DNA of 47,125 nucleotides from the NCBI GenBank assembly GCA_045612305.1, contig JAZKYU010000031.1, positions 1 to 47,125 on the forward strand, read 5' to 3'. The first letter of the stretch is position 1. Each line of letters begins with the position of its first letter. The translations under genes were made by a program, and so were the position numbers. Source of the stretch: HGM04593 sp045612305. GTDB lineage: Bacteria; Bacteroidota; Bacteroidia; Bacteroidales; Bacteroidaceae. The notes beneath the pieces are model-generated. The model saw nothing but the letters and a program-made list of their open reading frames with translations. It was not told the origin of the DNA and searched no databases. Positions 1 to 8,100 of this stretch are shown here, piece by piece.

Positions 1-493
1 TACCGTCAACACGTGTACCCTTGAGCATTACGTCGGCCTCAATCTCAATGCCGCGGAGTGATGAACCTGTGTCGGTGGTGAAGTAGGGGCTTCCTGTGCC
101 GGCAGCCATAATCACTACCAGGCCCTGTTCCATTGCCTCAATGGCTTTCCACTTGGTATAGAACTCACCCACAGGCTCCATGCGTATTGCTGTGAGAACC
201 TTGTTGGGTACTCCTGCTGCGCCGAGTGCCGAGCTCAATGCAAGGCTGTTGATGACGGTTGCCATCATACCCATCTGGTCGCCCTTCACGCGGTCGAAAC
301 CTTTACCCGCACCCGAAAGGCCACGGAAAATATTTCCGCCACCGATAACGATACCTATCTGCACGCCCATCTCGGCAACCTCTTTAATTTGGGCTGCATA
401 CTCGTTGAGGCGTTTAACATCTATCCCGTAACCTTGCTCTCCCATAAGGCTCTCGCCACTTAATTTGAGGAGAATACGTTTAAATTTTGCCAT
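1..493 (-). CDS. pyrH: UMP kinase (partial, C-terminus outside window)
   Basis: Phosphorylates UMP to UDP in pyrimidine nucleotide synthesis; cytoplasmic, normally a hexamer. The visible 164 residues start MAKFKRILLKLSGESL and contain the amino-acid-kinase fold signatures: the N-terminal KLSGE phosphate loop, the GGGNIFRG loop and the DQMGMMAT segment, followed by a TDTGSSLRG stretch. The reading frame runs off the left edge, so about a third of the usual ~235 residues is missing because of the window boundary and not because the gene is broken. No clear -7 element was found in front of it. Family assignment is secure. Confidence 0.95.
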   Translation of the reverse strand, partial: MAKFKRILLKLSGESLMGEQGYGIDVKRLNEYAAQIKEVAEMGVQIGIVIGGGNIFRGLSGAGKGFDRVKGDQMGMMATVINSLALSSALGAAGVPNKVLTAIRMEPVGEFYTKWKAIEAMEQGLVVIMAAGTGSPYFTTDTGSSLRGIEIEADVMLKGTRVDG

Positions 494-608
494 ATATACA
501 ATGTATTTATTAGATGCGTAAAAGTAGCTATTTTTTTCAAACGGCACAAGAGTTGTTAAATAATACTATCTTTTAATATAAATAAGGAGAGGGTGAGATT
601 TTTTTATT

Positions 609-616
609 TACCTTCG
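609..616 (+). promoter_or_regulatory. -7 element TACCTTCG
   Basis: Matches the Bacteroidota -7 consensus in its TTCG form and lies 16 bases before the ATG of the small membrane protein gene. No TTG is seen at the expected -33 position. Confidence 0.45.
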
Positions 617-632
617 CAAAAAAAATATTTTT

Positions 633-866
633 ATGCGATTTTTCAAAAACCCCAATACTACAATAGCCATACTTGCAGTATACACAGCCGTTGTGTATGC
701 TTATCTTTTTCCCAAGAACAACGAGATGAGCAATACCGAAAAGTGGATGACCATAGGTGCATCGTGTCTCATTCTCGCTATCTTGTGGTACCTGCTGCGC
801 CAACGCTACAAATTGCGCCGCGAGCGAGAAGAGCAGATGCACGACAACAAAACAAAGGGCAAGTAA
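633..866 (+). CDS. small two-helix membrane protein, unknown function
   Basis: A 77-residue protein. Residues 8-26 (TIAILAVYTAVVYAYLF) and about 41-57 form two hydrophobic segments, followed by a highly charged tail rich in Arg, Lys and Glu that should stay in the cytoplasm. This start is chosen because a -7 element lies just upstream and because the overlapping frames look like composition artefacts. The gene stands alone between divergently transcribed pyrH and convergent birA. No family is recognised; the two-helix hairpin plus basic tail resembles many small inner-membrane proteins and says nothing firm about function. Confidence 0.6.
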   Translation: MRFFKNPNTTIAILAVYTAVVYAYLFPKNNEMSNTEKWMTIGASCLILAILWYLLRQRYKLRREREEQMHDNKTKGK

Positions 867-872
867 GCAACG

Positions 873-1634
873 CTACAGCACCACCTCAACCTCTTTAAAA
901 GCATACGTAGAGAGGGAGCCGTCGGCACGCTTGAGCACAAGGTAGCCATCGCTCGCGACATCCACAATCTCGGCATCGAAAAGCGAGGAGGCGTCGCGGT
1001 AACGCATAATCTTTTTGTAACCAAGCAGCCAGCTTTTATACTCTGCGGCAAGAATCTCACGCCCACCACTCTGCAACAAAGCATAATAGTGAGAAAAAGC
1101 ATCGAGAAGGGCGGCAAGCACCTCGTCTACATCGAATGTAGCACCACGCAACATCTTCATAGAGACAGGCACCTTGTCCATCACTGCAAAAGAGTCTTGG
1201 TTTATATTCAACCCCACACCTATAACAGCCTGCTCAACCACAGCGCCGCAATAGTCGAGCTCCACAAGTATACCAGAGAGTTTTCTACCCTCGACATATA
1301 TATCGTTGGGCCACTTAAGCACAGCGTTCACGCCAAAACCGGCCATAGCACGACGCACAGCGAGAGCTATAACCTGCGAGAGAGCAAACTGCGACACCAC
1401 AGGCAAAGCCTGCGGGCGCACAACTATGCTCGCAAGAAGATTTTCCCCCGCACGCGAATGCCACACATTACCTCGCTGCCCACGCCCCGAGGTCTGCTCG
1501 TCGGCATAGACAACAACCACGGGCGCACAGCCTGCCCTAGCCCACAACTCTGCCGCATTTGAGCGAGCATAGCTGTTTGTGGAGTCTATAATCTTTAAGT
1601 GCTCTATAAAAAAATCTTCAGTGCAGTTCTTCAT
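873..1634 (-). CDS. birA: biotin--[acetyl-CoA-carboxylase] ligase
   Basis: Activates biotin with ATP to biotinyl-AMP and attaches it to biotin carboxyl carrier proteins. The 253-residue protein has the GRGQRG biotinyl-AMP loop at residues 50-55, KWPND at 107-111 and the GRKLSGILVE segment carrying the active-site lysine near 118, then a short C-terminal beta domain. It lacks the N-terminal helix-turn-helix of E. coli BirA, so it should be an enzyme only and not a repressor. It is the last gene of a yraN-yjbR-birA operon; its start overlaps the end of the upstream gene by 17 bases, which implies translational coupling. Confidence 0.93.
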   Translation of the reverse strand: MKNCTEDFFIEHLKIIDSTNSYARSNAAELWARAGCAPVVVVYADEQTSGRGQRGNVWHSRAGENLLASIVVRPQALPVVSQFALSQVIALAVRRAMAGFGVNAVLKWPNDIYVEGRKLSGILVELDYCGAVVEQAVIGVGLNINQDSFAVMDKVPVSMKMLRGATFDVDEVLAALLDAFSHYYALLQSGGREILAAEYKSWLLGYKKIMRYRDASSLFDAEIVDVASDGYLVLKRADGSLSTYAFKEVEVVL

Positions 1635-1971
1635 ATTTCAGGCGCACATATTTGGGTAGTTTCTTCAGCACCTCGCTGTAAGAGTGATCGACAAGTTCAT
1701 AAAAAAGTTCGTCGGGGAGGTACTCTATATCAAGTTGATTCCAATACTTTTTATTCATATGCCAGGCGGGGGTTATCTGCCAAAATTCTTCGCGCAACAA
1801 CAGAGCACGGTCGGCGTCGCACTTCAAGCAAAACCACTTTATGTTATCGAGGTCGACTAAAGCAAAAATCTTATTTTCGACCCTAAAGGCAAGCACCGTT
1901 TCGTCGAAGGGAAAATCCTCCGTCGCCCCCTTCTTGCTCAAGCAGTACAAACGTGCGTCCTCTATGTTCAT
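1618..1971 (-). CDS. MmcQ/YjbR family protein
   Basis: A 117-residue protein of the MmcQ/YjbR family (CyaY-like fold, double-wing DNA-binding annotation, role unclear). Seen directly: the typical MNIEDARLYCLSKKG opening, the EDFPFDETVLAFRV stretch, KCDADRA and the HMNKKYWNQLDI segment that characterise the family. The start at MNIED was preferred over an ATG four codons upstream because family members begin this way and it leaves no overlap with yraN. It sits between yraN and birA in one operon. The molecular function of the family is not settled. Confidence 0.85.
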   Translation of the reverse strand: MNIEDARLYCLSKKGATEDFPFDETVLAFRVENKIFALVDLDNIKWFCLKCDADRALLLREEFWQITPAWHMNKKYWNQLDIEYLPDELFYELVDHSYSEVLKKLPKYVRLKYEELH

Positions 1972-1976
1972 AGCCC

Positions 1977-2339
1977 TCACCACGACGCCGCAAAGGCATC
2001 TTCTATATGTTCTATTGCGTGGCTCTCACCGTCACCTACAACAGTAACAACATCAAACCTGTAATCTAAATCTATCTCGCGCTGCTGGATATAGGCCTCG
2101 GCAGCAGATATAAGAAGTTTTATCTTCGCAGGGGTTACAGCATCGACCGCGTCACCAAATACAGCCGAGGAGCGGCTCTTCACCTCCACAAAAACGAGCA
2201 CATCGCGCTCTTGCGCTATGAGGTCTATCTCCTTGTGACCACTACGCCAGTTATACTCGTGAATTGCATATCCCTTATCCATCAAGAAGCGTGCTGCCAA
2301 CATCTCGCCTTTATTACCCAAAAGATTGTGTTGCGCCAT
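1977..2339 (-). CDS. YraN family protein (UPF0102)
   Basis: A 120-residue protein related to Holliday-junction-resolvase-like nucleases. It starts MAQHNLLGNKGEMLAARFL and contains the nuclease-fold residues EIDLIAQERDVLVFVEVKSR (the E-x(n)-D and E-x-K core) around residues 30-55. The upstream in-frame extension in the same frame was rejected: it is unlike the family, it overlaps a divergent gene, and a complete promoter lies at 2361-2392, just in front of this ATG. First gene of the yraN-yjbR-birA operon. The fold is well supported; a biological role is not established for most members. Confidence 0.9.
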   Translation of the reverse strand: MAQHNLLGNKGEMLAARFLMDKGYAIHEYNWRSGHKEIDLIAQERDVLVFVEVKSRSSAVFGDAVDAVTPAKIKLLISAAEAYIQQREIDLDYRFDVVTVVGDGESHAIEHIEDAFAASW

Positions 2340-2360
2340 AGAATTTTGCCATAATAATGG

Positions 2361-2392
2361 CGAAGATAGCATTTGTTGCAGCGAAAAACAAA
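2361..2392 (-). promoter_or_regulatory. promoter of the yraN operon
   Basis: On the minus strand: TTTG at 2389-2392, a 20-base spacer, then TATCTTCG at 2361-2368. This is a full -33/-7 Bacteroidota arrangement, 21 bases before the yraN ATG. It interdigitates with the divergent promoter at 2399-2430. Confidence 0.65.
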
Positions 2393-2398
2393 TCAAAA

Positions 2399-2430
2399 TT
2401 TGTTTTTCGGCGGCTATTGCACTATTTTTG
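2399..2430 (+). promoter_or_regulatory. promoter of the ribbon-helix-helix-like gene and tadA
   Basis: TTTG at 2399-2402, a 20-base spacer, and TATTTTTG at 2423-2430; both elements match the consensus with correct spacing. The ATG of the small gene follows 24 bases later. Confidence 0.7.
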
Positions 2431-2454
2431 TCGAAGAGAATAGAACATCGCTCC

Positions 2455-2694
2455 ATGAGTACCAAAAAGACAAAAACGCTTAAAGCAACCACAACACGCG
2501 TGCAACCGGTGAGACACTCGCGTGTAGTATGCCTTGTCAGCGACGAGGAGATGAGGATTATAGACGAATATCTTAAAAAATACAAGATAACAAACAAAAG
2601 CAACTGGATGCGCGAGACCCTGCTCTCTTTTATCTATAAAAGCCTCGAGACAGACTACCCCACACTCTTCGAGGAGCACGATATGCGCCGATAA
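2455..2694 (+). CDS. small basic protein, ribbon-helix-helix-like, unknown function
   Basis: A 79-residue protein. The first 25 residues are basic and unstructured-looking (MSTKKTKTLKATTTRVQP), followed by RVVCLVSDEEMRIIDEYLKK and a helix with SNWMRETLLSFIYKSLE. A beta-strand then two helices, with the second helix opening at a Ser/Asn and Trp-Met-Arg-Glu, is the usual shape of ribbon-helix-helix DNA-binding proteins, including plasmid-mobilisation accessory proteins. The ATG was chosen because it follows a complete promoter. It sits 12 bases before tadA and is probably cotranscribed. The DNA-binding role is inference. Confidence 0.6.
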   Translation: MSTKKTKTLKATTTRVQPVRHSRVVCLVSDEEMRIIDEYLKKYKITNKSNWMRETLLSFIYKSLETDYPTLFEEHDMRR

Positions 2695-2706
2695 GAAAAC
2701 ACCCCT

Positions 2707-3138
2707 ATGACCGACGTCGACTATATGAAACAAGCCCTTGCCGAGGCGCAAAAAGCCTTTGCAAAGGACGAGATACCCATAGGGGCTGTCATCGTGTGCA
2801 ACGGCCGCATAATTGCCCGTGCCCACAACCTCACTGAAACACTTAACGATGTAACCGCACACGCCGAGATGCAGGCTATAACAGCCGCTGCAACAAATAT
2901 AGGCGGTAAATATTTAACCGACTGCACCCTCTACGTTACGGTTGAGCCCTGCCCTATGTGCGCCGGTGCTATAGGGTGGTCGCAGATGCGTCGCGTAGTC
3001 TACGGAGCCACCGACGAGAAAAAAGGCTACCACAAATATGCACCCAACGTGCTGCACCCCAAAACCGAGGTAACACAAGGCGTCTGCGCCGACGAAGCGG
3101 CCCGTCTTATGAAGGATTTTTTCAACAGAAAGAGATAA
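2707..3138 (+). CDS. tadA: tRNA-specific adenosine deaminase
   Basis: Deaminates adenosine 34 of tRNA-Arg (ACG) to inosine. The 143-residue protein has the zinc and catalytic motif HAE at 52-54 and PCPMC at 81-85, in the cytidine-deaminase fold, with EIPIGAVIV near residue 22 as in TadA proteins. Length fits the family (about 145-165). It follows the small ribbon-helix-helix-like gene by 12 bases and converges with the DUF4834 gene, leaving only six bases between the two stop codons and no visible terminator. Confidence 0.93.
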   Translation: MTDVDYMKQALAEAQKAFAKDEIPIGAVIVCNGRIIARAHNLTETLNDVTAHAEMQAITAAATNIGGKYLTDCTLYVTVEPCPMCAGAIGWSQMRRVVYGATDEKKGYHKYAPNVLHPKTEVTQGVCADEAARLMKDFFNRKR

Positions 3139-3144
3139 AAAATT

Positions 3145-3426
3145 CTATTTATCCTCTTTAATCTCCTCAAAATCGACATACTCCCCCTCGTTCTTGTCGA
3201 ACATCTTTTTGCGTTGCGAAGAGTTGTTCTGGCTTGCTCTGTGCTGTGCCGAGCCTCTATCGTAGCTCTGCGTGCGCTGTTGCGACGAGGAGGTGCCACC
3301 TCTTCGGCGACCACCAAAGAAGAAACCTAATATAGAAAAAACAGTGCGTACCAAAGATGCAAGTATCGTTGGTATCAACATTATGATAAATAGTGCAAGT
3401 AAGAACAAAAAAAAGAAAAAAGCCAT
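3145..3426 (-). CDS. DUF4834-type small membrane protein
   Basis: A 93-residue protein beginning MAFFFFLFLLALFIIML, with a strongly hydrophobic N-terminal part (residues 2-38, probably one long or two short membrane segments), then a GGRRRGG turn and a polar Ser/Gln/Arg-rich tail ending in acidic residues. This layout fits DUF4834, a small family found in Bacteroidota. The start is fixed by a -7 element at 3451-3458; a longer reading from 3453 would begin inside that promoter. In related genomes such genes lie near pssA and psd, as here. Function unknown; assignment to DUF4834 is from memory of the family shape. Confidence 0.65.
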   Translation of the reverse strand: MAFFFFLFLLALFIIMLIPTILASLVRTVFSILGFFFGGRRRGGTSSSQQRTQSYDRGSAQHRASQNNSSQRKKMFDKNEGEYVDFEEIKEDK

Positions 3427-3450
3427 ACCTGTAAATTCATAAAAAGAAAA

Positions 3451-3458
3451 CAAACGTA
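3451..3458 (-). promoter_or_regulatory. -7 element TACGTTTG
   Basis: Minus-strand TACGTTTG, 24 bases before the ATG at 3426. No TTG at the expected upstream distance. It decides between the two possible starts of the DUF4834 gene. Confidence 0.5.
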
Positions 3459-3540
3459 GGCATAAAAGGGATTAAAAAAGAGAGCCTCAATTTCTATAAA
3501 AAATTAAGGCACCCCTTACCCTAAAAAACCATAAAGTTCT

Positions 3541-4248
3541 TTATGCAACGTTCTTGCGAATATAAAGAGCTGTGGAGAGAGCAAGATACCAAGCTATAAT
3601 TGCCACAGCAGCACCTATACCCAAAAACAGCATAGGTATAGAACAAACAAGGAATATATAACGTATTTTGTTACTTCTCCATCTCAAGCTCTTGAATTTG
3701 AGCGAGAACATAGGTATGTTCGATACCAACAAGTAAGAGAACAACGTTATAAGCCCCATAATAAGCAGCCAACCTGCATTGAGTTCCTCTATCCAACCGC
3801 CCAAGCCTGCGACCAACGAAGCCCAGAAAAGAGCGTTAGCCGGGGTGGGAAGGCCAATAAAAGTAGATTTCTGGCGGGTATCTATGTTGAATTTAGCAAG
3901 ACGCACCGCCGAAAATACCGCTATCAAGAAAGCATAAAAAGGTATAAACTCGGCAACGGGAGAGAGGAATGCAGGCAAAGGCAATCTGCACATAAAAGAG
4001 TAGACAACAGCCGCCGGCGCAAAGCCAAAAGTTACGTCATCGGCTAGAGAGTCCATCTGCACACCTAAGGGAGATGAAACCTTCAACAAACGAGCCACCA
4101 TCCCATCGAAGAAGTCAAATATTGCACCAAGTACAATAAAGAAAAGCGCTGCATTAAAATCGCCGTTGAAAGCCATAACACAAGCAATGCACCCCGAAAA
4201 GAGGTTGCAACAAGTTATCGTATTGGGTATATGCTTCTTTATTGCCAT
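3541..4248 (-). CDS. pssA: CDP-diacylglycerol--serine O-phosphatidyltransferase
   Basis: Makes phosphatidylserine from CDP-diacylglycerol and L-serine in the inner membrane. The 235-residue protein is polytopic and carries the complete CDP-alcohol phosphotransferase signature D-G-x2-A-R-x8-G-x3-D-x3-D, with D48, G49, A52, R53, G62, D66 and D70. It directly follows psd (nine bases between stop and start), so the two enzymes that turn CDP-diacylglycerol into phosphatidylethanolamine share one transcript from the psd promoter. Confidence 0.95.
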   Translation of the reverse strand: MAIKKHIPNTITCCNLFSGCIACVMAFNGDFNAALFFIVLGAIFDFFDGMVARLLKVSSPLGVQMDSLADDVTFGFAPAAVVYSFMCRLPLPAFLSPVAEFIPFYAFLIAVFSAVRLAKFNIDTRQKSTFIGLPTPANALFWASLVAGLGGWIEELNAGWLLIMGLITLFSYLLVSNIPMFSLKFKSLRWRSNKIRYIFLVCSIPMLFLGIGAAVAIIAWYLALSTALYIRKNVA

Positions 4249-4257
4249 AACTGTATC

Positions 4258-4965
4258 TTATTTAAGTTTTGCAATTATAGTTTGATTACCTACTGTCTTT
4301 TGATCGATGTCTACACAAATTTCGGCATCGAGAGGCAGATACACGTCGACACGAGAGCCGAACTTGATGAAGCCCATATGCTGGTCTATCAAGCACTCCT
4401 CGCCCACGGTTGCGTAGGTTACGATGCGGCGTGCCATAGCACCTGCAATTTGGCGCACAAGTATCTCCTCGCCGCCGGCTGTCTCTATAACCACCAACGA
4501 ACGCTCGTTTTCGGTACTAGCCTTGGGCAACCACGCCTTGTGGAACTTACCTTTTTGGTGCTCCACGCGCTTAACTACGCCATCAACAGGATACCAGTTA
4601 GCGTGCACGTTCATCGGGCTCATAAATATAGAAACAAGCATACGCTCGTCTTTAAAGTGGTCGGGCTCAAAAACCTTCTCCTTAACCACAATCTTTCCGT
4701 CGGCGGGCGCCACCACAATATCATCAACATCTCCCTGGAAGCGTCTTATAGGGCTACGGAAGAAGTTAACAATCAAGAGGAAGAGGGTTACAGTGAAAGT
4801 ACTTACTATTGAGTTAAAAACTACCCACGATGGCAAGAAAGACCAAAGAGGAATGTTTATCAAAAGTAAAAGCAAAAACGACACGATAAGAATTTCAGTA
4901 CCCTCGCGGTGCAATCTGATGTTTCTTATCTTTTTAATTTTTTTAAGTTTTCCTATTTTTTTCAT
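4258..4965 (-). CDS. psd: phosphatidylserine decarboxylase proenzyme
   Basis: Decarboxylates phosphatidylserine to phosphatidylethanolamine; self-cleaves to create a pyruvoyl group. The 235-residue protein has a basic N-terminus, two hydrophobic segments (about 24-45 and 48-68), the PADGKIV motif near 87, a conserved His at about 121 in MNVHANW, and the cleavage site FGSR with Gly203-Ser204. Short length and a GS rather than LGST site place it in the small PSD-A-like class. The ATG at 4965 is supported by a full promoter at 4991-5020; the 54-residue in-frame extension upstream is rejected. First gene of psd-pssA. Confidence 0.94.
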   Translation of the reverse strand: MKKIGKLKKIKKIRNIRLHREGTEILIVSFLLLLLINIPLWSFLPSWVVFNSIVSTFTVTLFLLIVNFFRSPIRRFQGDVDDIVVAPADGKIVVKEKVFEPDHFKDERMLVSIFMSPMNVHANWYPVDGVVKRVEHQKGKFHKAWLPKASTENERSLVVIETAGGEEILVRQIAGAMARRIVTYATVGEECLIDQHMGFIKFGSRVDVYLPLDAEICVDIDQKTVGNQTIIAKLK

Positions 4966-4990
4966 ACCCCAAGTAAAGATATTACAAACA

Positions 4991-5020
4991 CAAAAATAGT
5001 AACATTTTGTTAAATGACAA
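4991..5020 (-). promoter_or_regulatory. promoter of psd-pssA
   Basis: Minus strand: TTG at 5018-5020, a 19-base spacer, TATTTTTG at 4991-4998, and the psd ATG 25 bases further on. Both elements and the spacing match the Bacteroidota consensus. Confidence 0.7.
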
Positions 5021-5181
5021 ATAAAAAACGATAAAAACACCCTATTTTGCCATAAATAGTTTGTTTGGCAGGGTGTACAAAAAATTGTTGATAACTTTTT
5101 GCGCAAAGCCCTATGCCGAACAAACAAAAGATATTAACTTTATCAACGCTAAAATTAAAAGTAAAAAGAAACCTCTATTAT

Positions 5182-8100
5182 ATGCACGACTTTGTACACC
5201 TTCACGTTCACTCGCAATACTCCATACTCGACGGACAAGCCTCTGTGCCCCGTCTTGTAGACAAAGCCATAGCCGACGGTATGCGCGGTGTGGCCATCAC
5301 CGACCACGGCAATATGATGGCCATAAAGGAGTTTTTCAACTATGTGAACAAGAAGAACAAAGGCAAGAGCGACGAGGAAAAGTTCAAGCCCATAATAGGC
5401 TGTGAGGTATATGTAGCCGAACGCCGCCTCTTTAACCGAGAGCTCAAGGAGGACATGCGCGGACACCACCTTATTCTGCTGGCAAAAAACGCTACGGGTT
5501 ACCACAACCTTGTGAAGATAGTGTCAAAAGCGTGGTCCGAGGGATATTACTATAACCCGCGTACCGACAAGGCCGAGATAGAGAAATATCACGAAGGGCT
5601 TGTGTGCTGCTCGGCCTGCTTGGGTGGAGAAATTCCGCAACTACTGATGAAGGGCGAGACCGAAAAAGCCGAAGAGGTGGCTTTGTGGTACAAGAGTATC
5701 TTCGGCGACGACTTTTACCTGGAGCTACAGCTACACAAGGCATCCATAGAGCGTGCAAACCACGAGGTATACCCCTTACAGGTTGAAGTAAACAGACAGC
5801 TTGAGGAACTTGGAAAAAAATGCGGCATCAAGCTCATATGTTCCAACGACGTGCACTTTGTCGACGAGGAGAACGCCGAGGCCCACGACCGCCTCATATG
5901 TTTGAGTACGGGAAAAGACCTCGACGACCCCAAGCGTATGCTCTACTCAAAGCAAGAGTGGTTCAAGACCAAAGCCGAGATGAACGAGATGTTCGGCTAT
6001 GTGCCCGAGGCCCTCACAAACACCGTAGAGATATGCGATAAGGTGGAATTTTACACCATCGACAGTGCTCCCATTATGCCCACCTTCGCCATACCCGAAG
6101 ATTTTGGCACCGAAGAACTTTATCGACAAAAATACACCCACGAAGACCTCTTCAACGAGTTTACACGCGACGAGAAAGGCAACGTGGTGCTCTCGCAGGA
6201 TGAAGCCGAAAAGAAGATTAAGAAACTTGGAGGTTACGACAAGCTCTACCGCATAAAGCTCGAAGGCGACTACCTGCGCAAAATAACATACGACGGCGCA
6301 AGAAAGTGCTACTCCGAGCCCTTCGAGCAAGAACTTACCGACCGCATCGACTTTGAGCTGCACATAATGAAGACTATGGGTTTCCCCGGTTACTTTCTTA
6401 TAGTGCAAGACTTCATACGCGCTGCGCGCGAAGAGCTTGGTGTATCGGTGGGCCCCGGACGTGGCTCGGCAGCCGGTAGCGTGGTAGCCTACGCGTTGGG
6501 TATCACCCGCGTCGACCCCATAAAGTACGACCTCCTTTTCGAGCGTTTCTTAAACCCCGACCGTATCTCTCTCCCCGATATAGACGTGGACTTTGACGAC
6601 GACGGTAGAGGCCGCGTGCTCAACTGGGTTACCGAAAAATATGGCCAAGAGAAGGTTGCACACATCATCACCTACGGCACTATGGCCACAAAGCTGGCGA
6701 TAAAAGATGTCGCCCGCGTGCAGAAGCTGCCTCTCGACGAGTCGAACAGGCTGTGCAAGGCCATCCCCGACCGCCTGCCCGACGGAAAAAAGATGAACCT
6801 CCCCAATGCCATCGCAGCCGTACCCGAGTTGCGCGAAGCCGAAGCTTCGCCCAACCCCATACTGCGCGACACCATAAAATATGCAAAGATGCTCGAGGGC
6901 AACGTGCGCAACACCGGTGTGCACGCCTGCGGCACCATCATCTGTCGCGACGACATAACCGACCACGTACCCATCAGCGTAGCCGAGGACAAAGAGACCG
7001 GCGAGAAGATGCTCGTGACACAGTACGAGGGAAGCGTCATCGAGGAGACCGGTCTCATAAAGATGGACTTCTTGGGCCTTAAAACCCTCTCCGTCATAAA
7101 AGAGGCTATAGAGAACATACGTCAAAGCTTGAAGATAGACGTAGACATAGACACTATACCCATAGACGACCCCCTAACCTACGAGCTATACAGCAAGGGC
7201 AACACCATAGGTACCTTCCAGTTTGAGTCGCCCGGTATGCAAAAATACTTGCGCGAGCTACAGCCCACCACCTTCGAGGACCTCATCGCCATGAACGCTC
7301 TTTACCGCCCGGGCCCTATGGACTACATCCCCGACTTCATACAGCGTAAGCACGACCCCACACTTGTGCAGTACGACATACCCTGTATGGAAAAATACCT
7401 TAAGGACACATACGGTATCACCGTGTACCAGGAGCAGGTGATGCTCCTCTCGCGCCTCCTTGCCGACTTCACACGCGGCGAGAGCGACACACTGCGCAAG
7501 GCGATGGGTAAAAAGATGAAAGACAAGCTCGACGAGCTGAAGCCTAAGTTTATAAACGGTGGAAAAGCAAACGGACACCCCGAAAAGACCCTCGAAAAAA
7601 TTTGGGCCGACTGGGAGAAGTTCGCATCGTACGCCTTCAACAAGTCTCACGCAACCTGCTACTCGTGGGTTGCCTACCAGACAGCCTACCTCAAGGCGCA
7701 CTACCCCTCGCAATATATGGCCGGCGCACTAAGCCGAAACCTCGACAAGATAACCGAAATTACCAAGCTCATGCAAGAGTGCAAGAGCATGAACATAAAC
7801 GTTTTGGGCCCCGATGTAAACGAGTCGCACCGCAAGTTTAGCGTAAACAAAAAGGGCGACATACGTTTCGGTTTGTGCGCTGTAAAAGGCGTGGGCGAGA
7901 GCGCCGTGCAAAGCATCATCGACGAGCGAGAAGCAAACGGCCCCTTCACAAGCGTCTTCGACTTTGTGGAGCGCGTTAACCTCACCGCCTGCAACCGTAA
8001 AAACCTTGAGTGCCTTGCGCTGTCGGGCGCTTTCGACGAGTTGCCCGGAGACATAAGCCGCGAGCAGTACCTCGCCTGCAACAGCAAAGGCGAGCAGTTC

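Noticed and set aside
573..898. Other frames overlapping the small membrane protein gene
   Set aside because: They lack coherent hydrophobic segments or start sites, whereas the 77-codon frame has two membrane helices and a -7 element.
2340..2603. N-terminal extension of yraN
   Set aside because: It overlaps the divergent promoter and the ribbon-helix-helix-like gene, and makes the protein far longer than the family.
4963..5127. N-terminal extension of psd by 54 codons
   Set aside because: It would start upstream of a complete promoter (4991-5020) and is Cys-rich and unlike the family.
5092..5142. Possible dnaE promoter elements (TAACTTTT, TAACTTTA)
   Set aside because: Neither ends in G as the consensus requires and no TTG lies at 19-21 bases, so I could not choose one.
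5113..5181. N-terminal extension of dnaE by 23 codons
   Set aside because: DnaE proteins begin a few residues before the HLHVHS motif; the extension is Lys-rich and overlaps the likely leader.
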